A stretch of 64,000 nt of DNA from Frigidibacter mobilis. Its GTDB lineage: Bacteria > Pseudomonadota > Alphaproteobacteria > Rhodobacterales > Rhodobacteraceae. Below, in pieces: positions 54,816-62,984 of the stretch (positions are counted from its first letter, which is position 1; each line of letters opens with the position of its first letter). The stretch spans positions 2,790,001 to 2,854,000 of the forward strand of contig NZ_CP012661.1 in the NCBI RefSeq assembly GCF_001620265.1, given 5' to 3'. Under the pieces are notes generated by a model. It had not been told where the DNA came from. It searched no databases and saw nothing but the letters and a program-made list of their open reading frames with translations. The translations under genes were made by a program, and so were the position numbers.

Positions 54816-55373
54816 CTAGAGTTCCGTGCCCCCGGTGGCCTGGTCAAGCCGGGTAAGCGCCTCGTTCAGATCGGGCTGATGGGGGTTGATGGCAAGGGCC
54901 GCGCGGTAAGCTGCCGCCGCGTCCTCCTCACGTTCCAGTTGTTCGAGAATCATGCCAAGCCCCGCCAGCGCCCCATAATGATGCGGGTTCAGCACCAGTG
55001 TCTGGCGGATATCGTCCAGTGCCGGGCCGAACTGGCCGGCGACGAAGAAGGCAGTGGCGCGCAGGTTCCAGCCCTCGGCGAAATCCGGCGCGTGGTCGGT
55101 CAGCGCGGTCAGATGTTCCAGCGCGGCCAGCGGATCGCCCGCTTCCAGCGCATCTTGCCCGCGCTGCAGCAACAGATCCATCGAGGCAGAGCCGGATTTG
55201 GACCATTCGCGCGCGAGATCGGATTCGACGCGCTGCCAGTCTTCGGTGGCAGGGTCGGCCAACTCGCGCAGCAGGTCCTGCACGCGCTGATCCGTGGGCT
55301 GAGCAGCGGCCTGCGATGCCGCCAGCAGCAGGGCCAGACCTGCCGTCACGGCATATTTGTGCAAGACTTTCAT
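54816..55373 (-). CDS. Secreted tetratricopeptide-repeat protein
   Basis: 185 residues with a signal peptide (KVLHKYAVTAGLALLLAASQAAA). Two to three TPR units follow: MDLLLQRGQDALEAGDPLAALEHLTALTDHAPDFAEGWNLRATAFFVAGQFGPALDDIRQTLVLNPHHYGALAGLGMILEQLER. It is likely a periplasmic scaffold protein. The start could be 55373 or 55382. It lies 13 bases before the helicase and diverges from the SCP2 gene. Confidence 0.85.
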   Translation of the reverse strand: MKVLHKYAVTAGLALLLAASQAAAQPTDQRVQDLLRELADPATEDWQRVESDLAREWSKSGSASMDLLLQRGQDALEAGDPLAALEHLTALTDHAPDFAEGWNLRATAFFVAGQFGPALDDIRQTLVLNPHHYGALAGLGMILEQLEREEDAAAAYRAALAINPHQPDLNEALTRLDQATGGTEL

Positions 55374-55450
55374 AATACGCATAGTAGGAACAAGTGTAAC
55401 GCATGTGCCGGGGAATGCGAGAGCCCGGCCATCACTTTTGGAGGAATCGA

Positions 55451-55738
55451 ATGAGCGAGATCATCACCTCGGCCGTGGCCGCCCTGAATGACCGGCTGTC
55501 GGACGGCTTTGCCGGCGTTGCCAAGTTCGTCATCGACGGCGAGGGCAGCATCATCATCGACGGCAATGGCGCCCGCGCAGGCGACGACGATGCCGATGTG
55601 ACGCTGACCGCCTCGACCGAGACGTTTCAGGGCATCCTGAGCGGCGATACCAACCCCACCGCGGCCTTCATGACCGGCAAACTGGCCGTCGATGGCAACA
55701 TGGGGATGGCGATGCAACTGGGCGCGCTGCTGTCCTGA
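55451..55738 (+). CDS. SCP2 sterol-binding-domain protein
   Basis: 95 residues, just one SCP2 domain: FVIDGEGSIIIDGNGARAGDDDADVTLTASTETFQGILSGDTNPTAAFMTGKLAVDGNMG. The hydrophobic tunnel of the family binds lipids or fatty acyl chains. GGAGGAATCGA precedes the ATG. Its stop overlaps the start of the lysophospholipase gene by one base (TGATG), so a lipid-related role for the pair is reasonable. Confidence 0.9.
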   Translation: MSEIITSAVAALNDRLSDGFAGVAKFVIDGEGSIIIDGNGARAGDDDADVTLTASTETFQGILSGDTNPTAAFMTGKLAVDGNMGMAMQLGALLS

Positions 55739-56681
55739 TGGATCGCGGCCAGCCCGCCCCGCTGCATGACGACATCGCCGATGCCCCCGCCGGGGGCATC
55801 GCAGAATGGCGAACCTGCGCCGATGGCGTGCGGGTGCGGGTGGCGCTGTGGCCCTGTGCGGGGGCGAAGGGCACGGTGCTGCTGCTGCCCGGCCGCACCG
55901 AATATATCGAGAAATACGGCCCCGCGGCGACCGAGATGGCGGCGCGCGGCTATGCGATGGCCTGTATCGACTGGCGCGGGCAAGGCCTGGCCGACCGGCC
56001 GCTGGCCGACCCCGCCCGCGGCCATGTCGGAAGTTTTGCCGAGTATCAGCTGGATATGGCGGAACTGGTGGCGGCAGCCCGCGCGGCGGGCCTGCCCGAA
56101 CCCTTCCATCTGATCGCGCATTCGATGGGCGGCTGCATCGGCCTGCGCGCCCTGCATGAAGGTCTACCGGTGCGATCTGCCGTCTTCTCGGCCCCGATGT
56201 GGGGGATCCGCATCCATGCGGCGGCACGGCCCCTGGCCTGGGCGCTTGGCGCCGGTGCCAGGGCATCGCGGCGCGGGCACCTCTATGCGCCCGGAACCGG
56301 CCCGGTGACCTATGTGCTGGGGGCCGAGGCCCCGGTAATGTGCTGACCACCGATCCGGCGATGTATGACTTCATGCAGCGCCAGGTCCGCGCGCATCCGG
56401 GCCTCGCGCTTGGCGGCCCAACGTTGAACTGGCTGCTGGAGGCGCTGCGCGAGACGCGGGCGCTGGCGGCGCTGACCCCGCCCGCCCTGCCCTGCCTGTG
56501 CATGATGGGCGGCAATGAACGGGTGGTCGATGCCGGGCGCATCCGAAGCGTGATGGCCCGCTGGCCGGGCGGCCGGCTGGAAGTGATCCCCGGCGCCGAG
56601 CATGAGATGATGATGGAAACGCCCGCCACGCGCCGCCGCTTCTATGACGGCGCCGCAGCCCTATTCGACGCCCGGAGCTGA
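55738..56681 (+). CDS. pldB: Alpha/beta hydrolase, lysophospholipase PldB-like (frameshifted in this assembly)
   Basis: Two frames give about 314 residues. KGTVLLLPGRTEYIEKYGPAATEMAARGYAMACIDWRGQGLADR is the Serine aminopeptidase S33/lysophospholipase N terminus, and LIAHSMGGCIGLRAL has the nucleophile serine (GxSxG as HSMGG). The second frame continues GNVLTTDPAMYDFMQRQV and ends with ERVVDAGR and EHEMMMETPATRRRF, holding the Asp and His. The break at 56330-56333 needs one more C. It hydrolyses lysophospholipids or monoglycerides. It overlaps the SCP2 gene. Confidence 0.85.
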
Positions 56682-56692
56682 TCGGCCCCGGC

Positions 56693-57418
56693 TCAGATAC
56701 TGATCTGGGTGAAACTTTCGCGCAGCGCCACCGACCAGGCCTCGCTCATCGCCTTGAACTGCGGGTCGCCCGCCTCGATGCGGCGGCGGGTGGTCACGCG
56801 ACAAGCGTCCTTCTCGATCACCGCAAGGTCCAGCGGCATCCCCACCGACAGGTTGGAGCGCAGGGTCGAATCCATCGACAGCAGCACAGCCTTCTGCGCC
56901 TCGGAGAGCGAGGTACCGGGTTTCACAACGCGGTCGAGGATCGGCTTGCCATATTTGTGCTCGCCGATCTGCAGGAAGGGCGTGTCATCGGTCGCCTCGA
57001 TGAAATTGCCTTCCGGGTAGATCAGGAACATCCGCATCGCCCCGCCGGCCCGCTGCCCGGCCACGATCATGCTGGCCGAGGTGCTGACCTTGGCGGCGGT
57101 CATCTTCTCGTCGATGTCCTGGCGGACCGAGGCGAGGGTGTTGCCGATGATCTCGGCCACCTTCAGCATCGTCGGGGCCAGCATGATCGAACTGCCGGCA
57201 TCGGCATCGGGCTCGTCAATCGCCTCGCGCAGGCGGGCGATGGTGGTTTGGGTGACGGACAGGCTGCCGGCGGTCAGGACCGCGATCACCCGCTCGCCCG
57301 GGTCCTCGAACACGAACATCTTGCGGTAGGTCGCAATGTTGTCGAGACCGGCATTCGTGCGGGTATCGGACAGAAGCACCATGCCGTCATTCAGCAAAAG
57401 GCCCACGCAATAGGTCAT
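56693..57418 (-). CDS. Anbu-type proteasome-like peptidase
   Basis: 241 residues. It starts MTYCVGLLLNDGMVLLSDTRTNAGLDNI, the Anbu ('ancestral beta subunit') N terminus, with Thr2 becoming the N-terminal nucleophile after Met removal; KMFVFEDPGERVIAVLTAGSLSVTQ and LLSMDSTLRSNLSVGMPLDL are conserved. Anbu assembles into helical rings related to HslV and the proteasome; its protease activity is debated. Here it closes a four-gene set with transglutaminase-like, alpha-E and circularly permuted ATP-grasp genes, the arrangement in which Anbu almost always occurs. It is 57 bases downstream of the transglutaminase-like gene. Confidence 0.92.
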   Translation of the reverse strand: MTYCVGLLLNDGMVLLSDTRTNAGLDNIATYRKMFVFEDPGERVIAVLTAGSLSVTQTTIARLREAIDEPDADAGSSIMLAPTMLKVAEIIGNTLASVRQDIDEKMTAAKVSTSASMIVAGQRAGGAMRMFLIYPEGNFIEATDDTPFLQIGEHKYGKPILDRVVKPGTSLSEAQKAVLLSMDSTLRSNLSVGMPLDLAVIEKDACRVTTRRRIEAGDPQFKAMSEAWSVALRESFTQISI

Positions 57419-57475
57419 CTCAGTGCCTCGAAAATCCGTCCCGGGAGGATCCCGGTCTGCCCCTGTCGCGCGACC

Positions 57476-58288
57476 CTATTGTTGCACGGCCTCGACCGCA
57501 ACCGTCACATCCAGGGCCTCTGCGACGCGACCATGCGCCACGCCCCGGATCGGGGCAGCCTCGCCGGCATCGCAGCCCGAGCCAAGGCGGATGTAGCGCG
57601 CATCGGGGCAGGTGGCGTTGGCGGGATCAAAGCCGACCCAGCCCAGTCTGTCGATCCAGACCTCGGCCCAGGCGTGCGAGGCCTCGTTCGGTCCGCCATC
57701 CTCGCCGGCATGCAGATAACCCGACACATAGCGCGCCGGCATGTCCAGATGCCGGGCGCAGGCGATCAGCGCATGGGCATGGTCCTGGCAGACACCTTCG
57801 CCAAGCGCCAGCGCCTCGGCGGCGGTGCCATGCGCATCGGTGGCCCCCGGGCGGTAGGCGATGGCCTCGCTGACCGCGGCAGCCAGGCGGTGCGCGCGGT
57901 CCAGCGCGTCGGTCGCGCCCGCGGCGCCTTCATGCGCCAGCGCCATCAGCCCGGAATCGGCGCGGGTCGGCCCGGTTTCGCGCAGATAGGCCTCGGGCGG
58001 GACAGACTCGCGATGGCCGCGCAGCACGCCGGCCATGTCGGTGGTGGCAACCTCACCCGTCACCTTCACCGTGATATCACTGACCGGGCCGCGCAGCGAC
58101 CAGCCTTCGACCCAATCCCCGGCGCCGTCGCGGAACACCGCGCCGCGGGTGCCGCCCAGAACCTCGATCTGCCAGCGGATCGCCCGCTGCCCGTCACAGA
58201 CCGACGGCGTCATCCGCAGGCTTTGCACCGCGCCGCGCACCGGCGCGTCATAGCTGTAGATGCTGGTGTGAGAGACCGTGAGGATCAT
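57476..58288 (-). CDS. Transglutaminase-like cysteine protease of the Anbu operon
   Basis: 270 residues. An N-terminal beta domain (MILTVSHTSIYSYDAPVRGAVQSLRMTP) is followed by a transglutaminase-like domain with the triad in LGEGVCQDHAHALIA (Cys), NEASHAWAEVWI (His) and WVGFDPAN (Asp). It lacks a signal peptide, so it acts in the cytoplasm. Such enzymes may cut or form peptide or isopeptide bonds, possibly on a product of the neighbouring ATP-grasp enzyme. It overlaps the alpha-E gene by 4 bases. Confidence 0.92.
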   Translation of the reverse strand: MILTVSHTSIYSYDAPVRGAVQSLRMTPSVCDGQRAIRWQIEVLGGTRGAVFRDGAGDWVEGWSLRGPVSDITVKVTGEVATTDMAGVLRGHRESVPPEAYLRETGPTRADSGLMALAHEGAAGATDALDRAHRLAAAVSEAIAYRPGATDAHGTAAEALALGEGVCQDHAHALIACARHLDMPARYVSGYLHAGEDGGPNEASHAWAEVWIDRLGWVGFDPANATCPDARYIRLGSGCDAGEAAPIRGVAHGRVAEALDVTVAVEAVQQ

Positions 58289-59238
58289 CGTGCCACCCCG
58301 CTGAGGTAAATCTCGCCGACAAGTTGCGATACCTCACCCACGTCGCCGATGAATCGGCTGAGGAATTCGTGCAGGCCTTCCTCGAAGATGTCGTCCACCG
58401 TCATCTCGGACAGTTCTCCCAGCAGCGCGCGCGACCGGCTCTGCGCCTGGGTGCTGGTGTGATAGCCCTTGGCCAGCCGGTCCAGATGCTGCGTCGCGCC
58501 TTCGATCGCGGTCAGCAGCGAGCGCGGGCATTGCGGGTTCAGGATCAGGAAATGCGCGATCTTGCCGGCGGTGATCTCGCCGCCATAGGCCCAGTGGAAG
58601 GCCCGGTGCGACGACATCGCCCGCAAGAGCGTGGTCCACTGGTAGTTGTCGAGGCCCGACCCGACGTAATCGGCCCGCGGCAGCAGGACATAGTATTTCA
58701 CATCCATCAGCCGGGCGGTGTTGTCGGCCCGTTCCAGCTTGTAGCCGAGGCCGAGGAAATCCCAGCCATCGTTGCGCAGCAGCGTCGCATCAATCGCGCC
58801 GCGCACCATCGCGGCATGGCGCATGGTCCATTCCGTCAGCCGCGACAGTTCCAGCTGCGAGCGTGGGGTACGCTCCAGCTGGCGCATTTCCTGAAAGGCG
58901 GTGTTCAGCGCATCCCAGACCTGCGTTGTCAGCGCGGTGCGCACGATGCGGGCATTCTCGCGCGCCCGGCTGATGCAGGTGGCCACGGAGGACACGTTGT
59001 CATGGTCGAAGAACAGATAGCTTTCGATGTTGCGCTGCACCGGGTCGCCATATTTCTTGGCGAACCCCGCGGCGGTGCCCGAGGCCTGCAGCAGGCTGTC
59101 CCATTCGCTGCGGTATCCATGCCCGGCCGAGGGCAGCAGCGCGATCCGCGCCCCCACTTCCAGCAGGCGGGCCATTGTCTCGGCCCGCTCCATGTAGCGG
59201 GCGATCCAGAACAGGTTGTCGGCGGTACGGCTCAGCAT
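58285..59238 (-). CDS. Alpha-E domain protein of the Anbu operon
   Basis: 317 residues, all alpha-helical (DUF403). LSRTADNLFWIARYMERAETMARLLEV is the very conserved N terminus, and FLILNPQCPRSLLTAIEGATQHL the second hallmark. Function is unknown; it is nearly always encoded next to circularly permuted ATP-grasp proteins and may be their partner. It starts 6 bases after the ATP-grasp stop, and its stop overlaps the transglutaminase start. Confidence 0.93.
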   Translation of the reverse strand: MLSRTADNLFWIARYMERAETMARLLEVGARIALLPSAGHGYRSEWDSLLQASGTAAGFAKKYGDPVQRNIESYLFFDHDNVSSVATCISRARENARIVRTALTTQVWDALNTAFQEMRQLERTPRSQLELSRLTEWTMRHAAMVRGAIDATLLRNDGWDFLGLGYKLERADNTARLMDVKYYVLLPRADYVGSGLDNYQWTTLLRAMSSHRAFHWAYGGEITAGKIAHFLILNPQCPRSLLTAIEGATQHLDRLAKGYHTSTQAQSRSRALLGELSEMTVDDIFEEGLHEFLSRFIGDVGEVSQLVGEIYLSGVAR

Positions 59239-59243
59239 GATCT

Positions 59244-60659
59244 CTACTCCGCCAGAACCCAGGTGTCCTTGACCCCGCCGCCCTGCGACGAGTTCACGAC
59301 AAGGCTGCCATCCTTGAGCGCCACGCGGGTGAGACCGCCCGGAACCAGCTCGATCCGCTCGCCCACAAGGCAGTAGGGGCGCAGGTCGACATGGCGCGGC
59401 GCCACCCCCTCTTCCACGAAGGTTGGCACCGTGGACAGTGCCAGCGTCGGCTGCGCGATGTAATTGCCCGGATCGGCGGCGATGCGGGCCGCGAAATGCT
59501 CGATCTGCTCGGCGGTGGATTTGGGCCCCACCAGCATCCCGTAGCCGCCCGAGCCGTGAACCTCCTTCACCACCAGCTCCTTGAGGTTCGCCTGCACATA
59601 TTTCAGGTCATCCGCCTTGCCGCATTGCCAGGTCGGCACGTTGTTCAGGATCGGCTCCTCGCCCAGATAGAAGCGCACCATCTCGGGCACGAAGGTATAG
59701 ACCGCCTTGTCATCGGCGACCCCTGCCCCCGGCGCCGAGCAGATCGTGACGCCGCCCGAGCGGTAGACATCCATCAGCCCCGGCACGCCCAGCATGGAAT
59801 CGGGGCGGAAGCACAGCGGATCGAGGAAGCTGTCGTCGATGCGGCGGTAGATCACGTCCACCTTCTTCGGGCCCTCGGTGGTGCGCATCCACACGAAGCC
59901 GTTTTCCACGAAGAGGTCGGCGCCCTCGACCAGTTCCACCCCCATCAGGTCGGCCAGGAAGCTGTGCTCGTAATAGGCGCTGTTGAAGTGGCCCGGGGTC
60001 AGGATCACGATGGTCGGGTCGCGGTCGCATTTCGCCGGGGCGACGCTGGCCAGCGTGCGGCGCAGCAGGTCGGAGTAATTGTCCACCGGCTCGATCCGGT
60101 TGTTCTGGAACAGCGCCGGGAACATCCGCATCATGATCTCGCGGTTTTCCAGCATGTAGCTGACCCCGCTTGGCGTGCGGCAATTGTCTTCCAGCACGAA
60201 GAAATCGCCCGGCCCGGTGCGCACAAGGTCGATGCCGACAATATGACTGAACACGCCCCGCGGCGGCACGAAGCCTGACACGGCCTTTTCATAGGCCTCG
60301 TTGCGATAGACCAGCCGCGAGGGGATCTTGCCGGCCTTGATGATCTCGCCCCGGCCATAGACATCGACAAGGAAGGCGTTCAGCGCCCGCGCCCGCTGCT
60401 TGATGCCGCGCTCCAGCTTGCGCCATTCGTCCTGCGCGAAGACCCGCGGGAACATGTCGAACGGGATCAGCCGGTCGGGATCGCCGCCCTCGCCATAGAC
60501 GGCGAAGGTAATGCCGATGCGTCGGAACAGATCCTCCGCCTCGGCCTGTTTCATCTGGCGCAACTCGGCGGGCATGGAGCGCATCCAGTCCTCAAGCCGC
60601 GCATAGGGCGCCCGAACTGCGCCCCCCTCATACATTTCGTTGAAATACTCGGTCGCCAT
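59244..60659 (-). CDS. Circularly permuted ATP-grasp protein of the Anbu operon
   Basis: 471 residues. FFVLEDNCRTPSGVSYMLENREIMMRMFP, VILTPGHFNSAYYEHSFLADLMGVELVEGADLFV and KEVHGSGGYGMLVGP are signatures of CP_ATPgrasp type 2 (DUF404/407). ATP-grasp enzymes join carboxyl and amine groups, so this one may make a peptide-like bond on an unknown substrate. The ATG at 60659 is preferred to a GTG one codon upstream. It is the first gene of the operon; the 173 bases before it hold no gene. Confidence 0.93.
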   Translation of the reverse strand: MATEYFNEMYEGGAVRAPYARLEDWMRSMPAELRQMKQAEAEDLFRRIGITFAVYGEGGDPDRLIPFDMFPRVFAQDEWRKLERGIKQRARALNAFLVDVYGRGEIIKAGKIPSRLVYRNEAYEKAVSGFVPPRGVFSHIVGIDLVRTGPGDFFVLEDNCRTPSGVSYMLENREIMMRMFPALFQNNRIEPVDNYSDLLRRTLASVAPAKCDRDPTIVILTPGHFNSAYYEHSFLADLMGVELVEGADLFVENGFVWMRTTEGPKKVDVIYRRIDDSFLDPLCFRPDSMLGVPGLMDVYRSGGVTICSAPGAGVADDKAVYTFVPEMVRFYLGEEPILNNVPTWQCGKADDLKYVQANLKELVVKEVHGSGGYGMLVGPKSTAEQIEHFAARIAADPGNYIAQPTLALSTVPTFVEEGVAPRHVDLRPYCLVGERIELVPGGLTRVALKDGSLVVNSSQGGGVKDTWVLAE

Positions 60660-60832
60660 CACTCGTGCCGATGTCCCGCCCTGGTGTCCCCCGACGATTC
60701 AGGGGCGTTTGTCCAAGTGTTAGGCAGCAGCGCCAGACAGGGGAAGGCGCCGCATGATGTTAACGCCGAAGCCCGCCAAAGCGTTGCCAAAATTCAGGCA
60801 TACGCCCATTATTTAGGCATACTTGGCCGGAC

Positions 60833-61270
60833 TCAGGGCCTGCGGCGGCGCATTTCTTCGGTGATCCGGTGGAGCGAGGCCACGAAGGGCTGCCGATGCA
60901 CCTCGGGCAACGCGCTCAGGGCCTGCTGGTTAACCGCCTGCGCGACTGTGGTTGCCGGCGTCTCCAGCGCGCGGGCGCGGTCGGTCAGGTGGACCGTCTG
61001 CGCCCTGCGGTCGGACGGATGCGCCCGCCGCTCGATCAGCCCGTCCCGCGCCATCCGCCCCAACGTGGCGGCCATCGTTGCCTGTTCCACATCCAGGCGC
61101 GCGCACAGCTCGGCCTGGGTCAGCCCGTCTTCGCGCCATAGTTCCAGCAGTGCCATGAACTGTGCGGGGGCGAGGCCAAGCGGCGCGATCCCGGCCGCCA
61201 GATGCTGCGCGAAGAGCCGAGCAAGGTGGTTGGCGAGGTAGCCGGCAGAGCGTGTCTTGTCGAAATCCAT
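60833..61270 (-). CDS. MarR-family transcriptional regulator
   Basis: 145 residues. The winged helix-turn-helix is clear: GLTQAELCARLDVEQATMAATLGRMARDGLIERRAHPSDRRAQTVHLT, with the DxRxx wing (SDRRAQ). The dimerisation helices lie at each end. The ATG at 61270 has AGGATG upstream. It diverges from a four-helix membrane protein gene across 77 bases that hold two long palindromes, so it very likely represses both itself and that gene. Confidence 0.9.
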   Translation of the reverse strand: MDFDKTRSAGYLANHLARLFAQHLAAGIAPLGLAPAQFMALLELWREDGLTQAELCARLDVEQATMAATLGRMARDGLIERRAHPSDRRAQTVHLTDRARALETPATTVAQAVNQQALSALPEVHRQPFVASLHRITEEMRRRRP

Positions 61271-61284
61271 GCGGCATCCTGCCA

Positions 61285-61306
61285 CTTGCATAGCGTGCTA
61301 TGCAAG
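61285..61306. promoter_or_regulatory. MarR operator candidate 1 (22-bp palindrome)
   Basis: The arm CTTGCATAGC is mirrored after a GT centre. It lies 15 bases upstream of the marR start codon. Its core ATAGC-N2-GCTAT is shared with the second palindrome, as expected for two sites of the same dimeric regulator. Confidence 0.75.
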
Positions 61307-61307
61307 A

Positions 61308-61337
61308 TCCATATGAATAGCATGCTATTCATATGGA
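61308..61337. promoter_or_regulatory. MarR operator candidate 2 (30-bp perfect palindrome)
   Basis: All 30 bases are self-complementary; the left arm is TCCATATGAATAGCA. It begins one base after operator 1 and ends on the GGA of the ribosome site of the divergent gene, so a bound protein would block that gene's expression directly. Confidence 0.8.
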
Positions 61338-61347
61338 GTGACTCGCC

Positions 61348-61809
61348 ATGCTGTCCCGTCCCGCCAAAGCCAGGTTGCACGCCGCCGCAGGCGGCATTGC
61401 CATGCTCACCATCCTCGCCTTCCAGGCCCTGCTGTGGCGGGCCGAGGCGAGCGGCTTTCCCGAAGACATCCTCGCCGCGCGCTTGGCGATCCTGTGGGGT
61501 ATCGGGCTGGTGCTGGTCCCGGCGCTGGCCGGAGCCGGGCTCAGCGGGGCCATGCTGGGGCGCGGCTGGAGGCGCCCCGAGATCGCCACCAAGACCCGGC
61601 GGATGCGGATCGTCGCCGCCAATGGCCTGCTGGTGCTGCTGCCAATGGCACTCGCGCTATGGTGGCTTGCCAGCAAGGGGATGGTCGATGAGCGGTTCTT
61701 CTGGCTGCAGCGGCTGGAGATGCTGGCGGGACTGGTCAACCTTGGCCTGCTGGGGCTGAACATGCGCGCCGGCCTGCGGCTTCGCGGTCCGCGGCGCATG
61801 GCCGTCTGA
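61348..61809 (+). CDS. Four-helix membrane protein under MarR control
   Basis: 153 residues with about four hydrophobic helices: GGIAMLTILAFQALLWRA, LAILWGIGLVLVPALAGAGL, IVAANGLLVLLPMALALWWLA and LEMLAGLVNLGLLGLNMRAGL. The spaces between helices are short and the C terminus is Arg-rich. No known family is recognised; small integral membrane proteins next to MarR genes are often linked to drug or acid stress. TGGAGTG precedes the ATG, overlapping the palindrome. Confidence 0.75.
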   Translation: MLSRPAKARLHAAAGGIAMLTILAFQALLWRAEASGFPEDILAARLAILWGIGLVLVPALAGAGLSGAMLGRGWRRPEIATKTRRMRIVAANGLLVLLPMALALWWLASKGMVDERFFWLQRLEMLAGLVNLGLLGLNMRAGLRLRGPRRMAV

Positions 61810-61848
61810 ACGGCTTCCCTTTGCCGGCGCGCAGCCTAAGTTCAGGGA

Positions 61849-62866
61849 ATGGCACGCGATCCGGTTCTTTGCTTCACCGACAGGGGCCTGCACTGCCCGG
61901 CGGGGGATTTCTACATCGACCCCTGGCGGCCGGTCGACCGGGCAATCGTCACCCATGCTCATTCCGACCATGCCCGCAGCGGCATGGGCCATTACCTTGC
62001 CACCCCGCAGCTTGGCCGCGATGCGCCATCGGCTGGGGCCGATCCCCGCGCAGGCGCTGGAGTTCGGCATCCCGCTGCGAATCGGCAGCGCCACCGTCAG
62101 CCTGCACCCGGCCGGGCATGTGCCTGGCTCGGCACAGGTGCGCATCGAGGTGGCGGGCGAGGTCTGGGTAGTGTCGGGGGATTACAAGACCCGGCCCGAC
62201 GGGCTGTCGGAGCCGTTCGAGCCGCTGCGCTGCGACACCTTCATCAGCGAGTGCACCTTCGGCCTGCCGGTATTCCGCTGGCGCCCCGAGGCCGCGATCC
62301 GTGACGAGATCAACCGCTGGTGGGCCGGGAATGCCGCCGACGGGCGGGTGTCGATCCTGGGCGCCTACAGCCTTGGCAAGGCACAGAGACTGCTGGCGGG
62401 GCTCGATCCCGGCATCGGCCCGATCCTGACGCATGGTGCGGTCGAGGAGATGACGGCGATCCTGCGCGCCGAGGGGCTGGACTTGCCCGCGACCCTTCGC
62501 GTGGTGCCGGGAGTGAATGCCAGGTCGCATCCGGGCGCGCTGGTGCTGGCGCCGCCCGCCGCGCTTGGCACGCCCTGGGCGCGGCGGTTCGGGCCGGCCT
62601 CGGAGGGCTTCGCCTCGGGCTGGATGCGCCTGCGCGGGATCCGGCGGCGGCGGTCGGTGGACCGTGGCTTCGTGATCTCGGACCATGCCGACTGGGACGG
62701 GCTGAATGCGGCGATCCGCGGGACCGGGGCCGAACGGGTATTCGTGACGCATGGCTATACGTCTGCGTTCCGGCGCTGGCTGGAAGGCCAGGGCTATGAC
62801 GCGGGGATCGTGGCGACCGACTGGCAGGGGGATGAGGCCGAGGCGGCACCGGAGGGGGCGGAATGA
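61849..62866 (+). CDS. Ligase-associated DNA exonuclease (frameshifted in this assembly)
   Basis: About 339 residues in two frames. The first part has IVTHAHSDHARSGMGHYLA, with the HxHxDH metallo-beta-lactamase metal site. The second continues SLAAMRHRLG...VWVVSGDYKTRPDGL and ECTFGLPVFRWRPEA, ILGAYSLGKAQRLLAGL and VISDHADWDGL, typical of the beta-CASP-like ligase-associated exonuclease. The frame shifts next to the C run at 62003-62006 (+1 or -2). It is encoded with the ATP-dependent DNA ligase that follows, as in the bacterial ligase/exonuclease/Lhr repair set. Confidence 0.85.
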
Positions 62867-62888
62867 CGGTGCGCTTGCAGCTGGCGGC

Positions 62889-62957
62889 GGAGGGGGGCGC
62901 TGCCCCCCGTCTCCTGCGGAGACTCCCCCCGGGATATTTGGACCAGAACGAGGGGCA
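62889..62957 (+). repeat. Dispersed GC-palindrome/ATATTT repeat, copy 5 (diverged)
   Basis: GAGGGGGGCGCTGCCCCCCGTC, a CTCCTGCGGAG hairpin, then CCCCCCGGGATATTTGGACCAGAACGAGG. It sits between the exonuclease and ligase genes. It shares the G-run/C-run palindrome and ATATTT core with copies 1-4 but the tail differs. Confidence 0.7.
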
Positions 62958-62984
62958 AGGGGTGTTCGGCAGGGAAGCGGCGCG

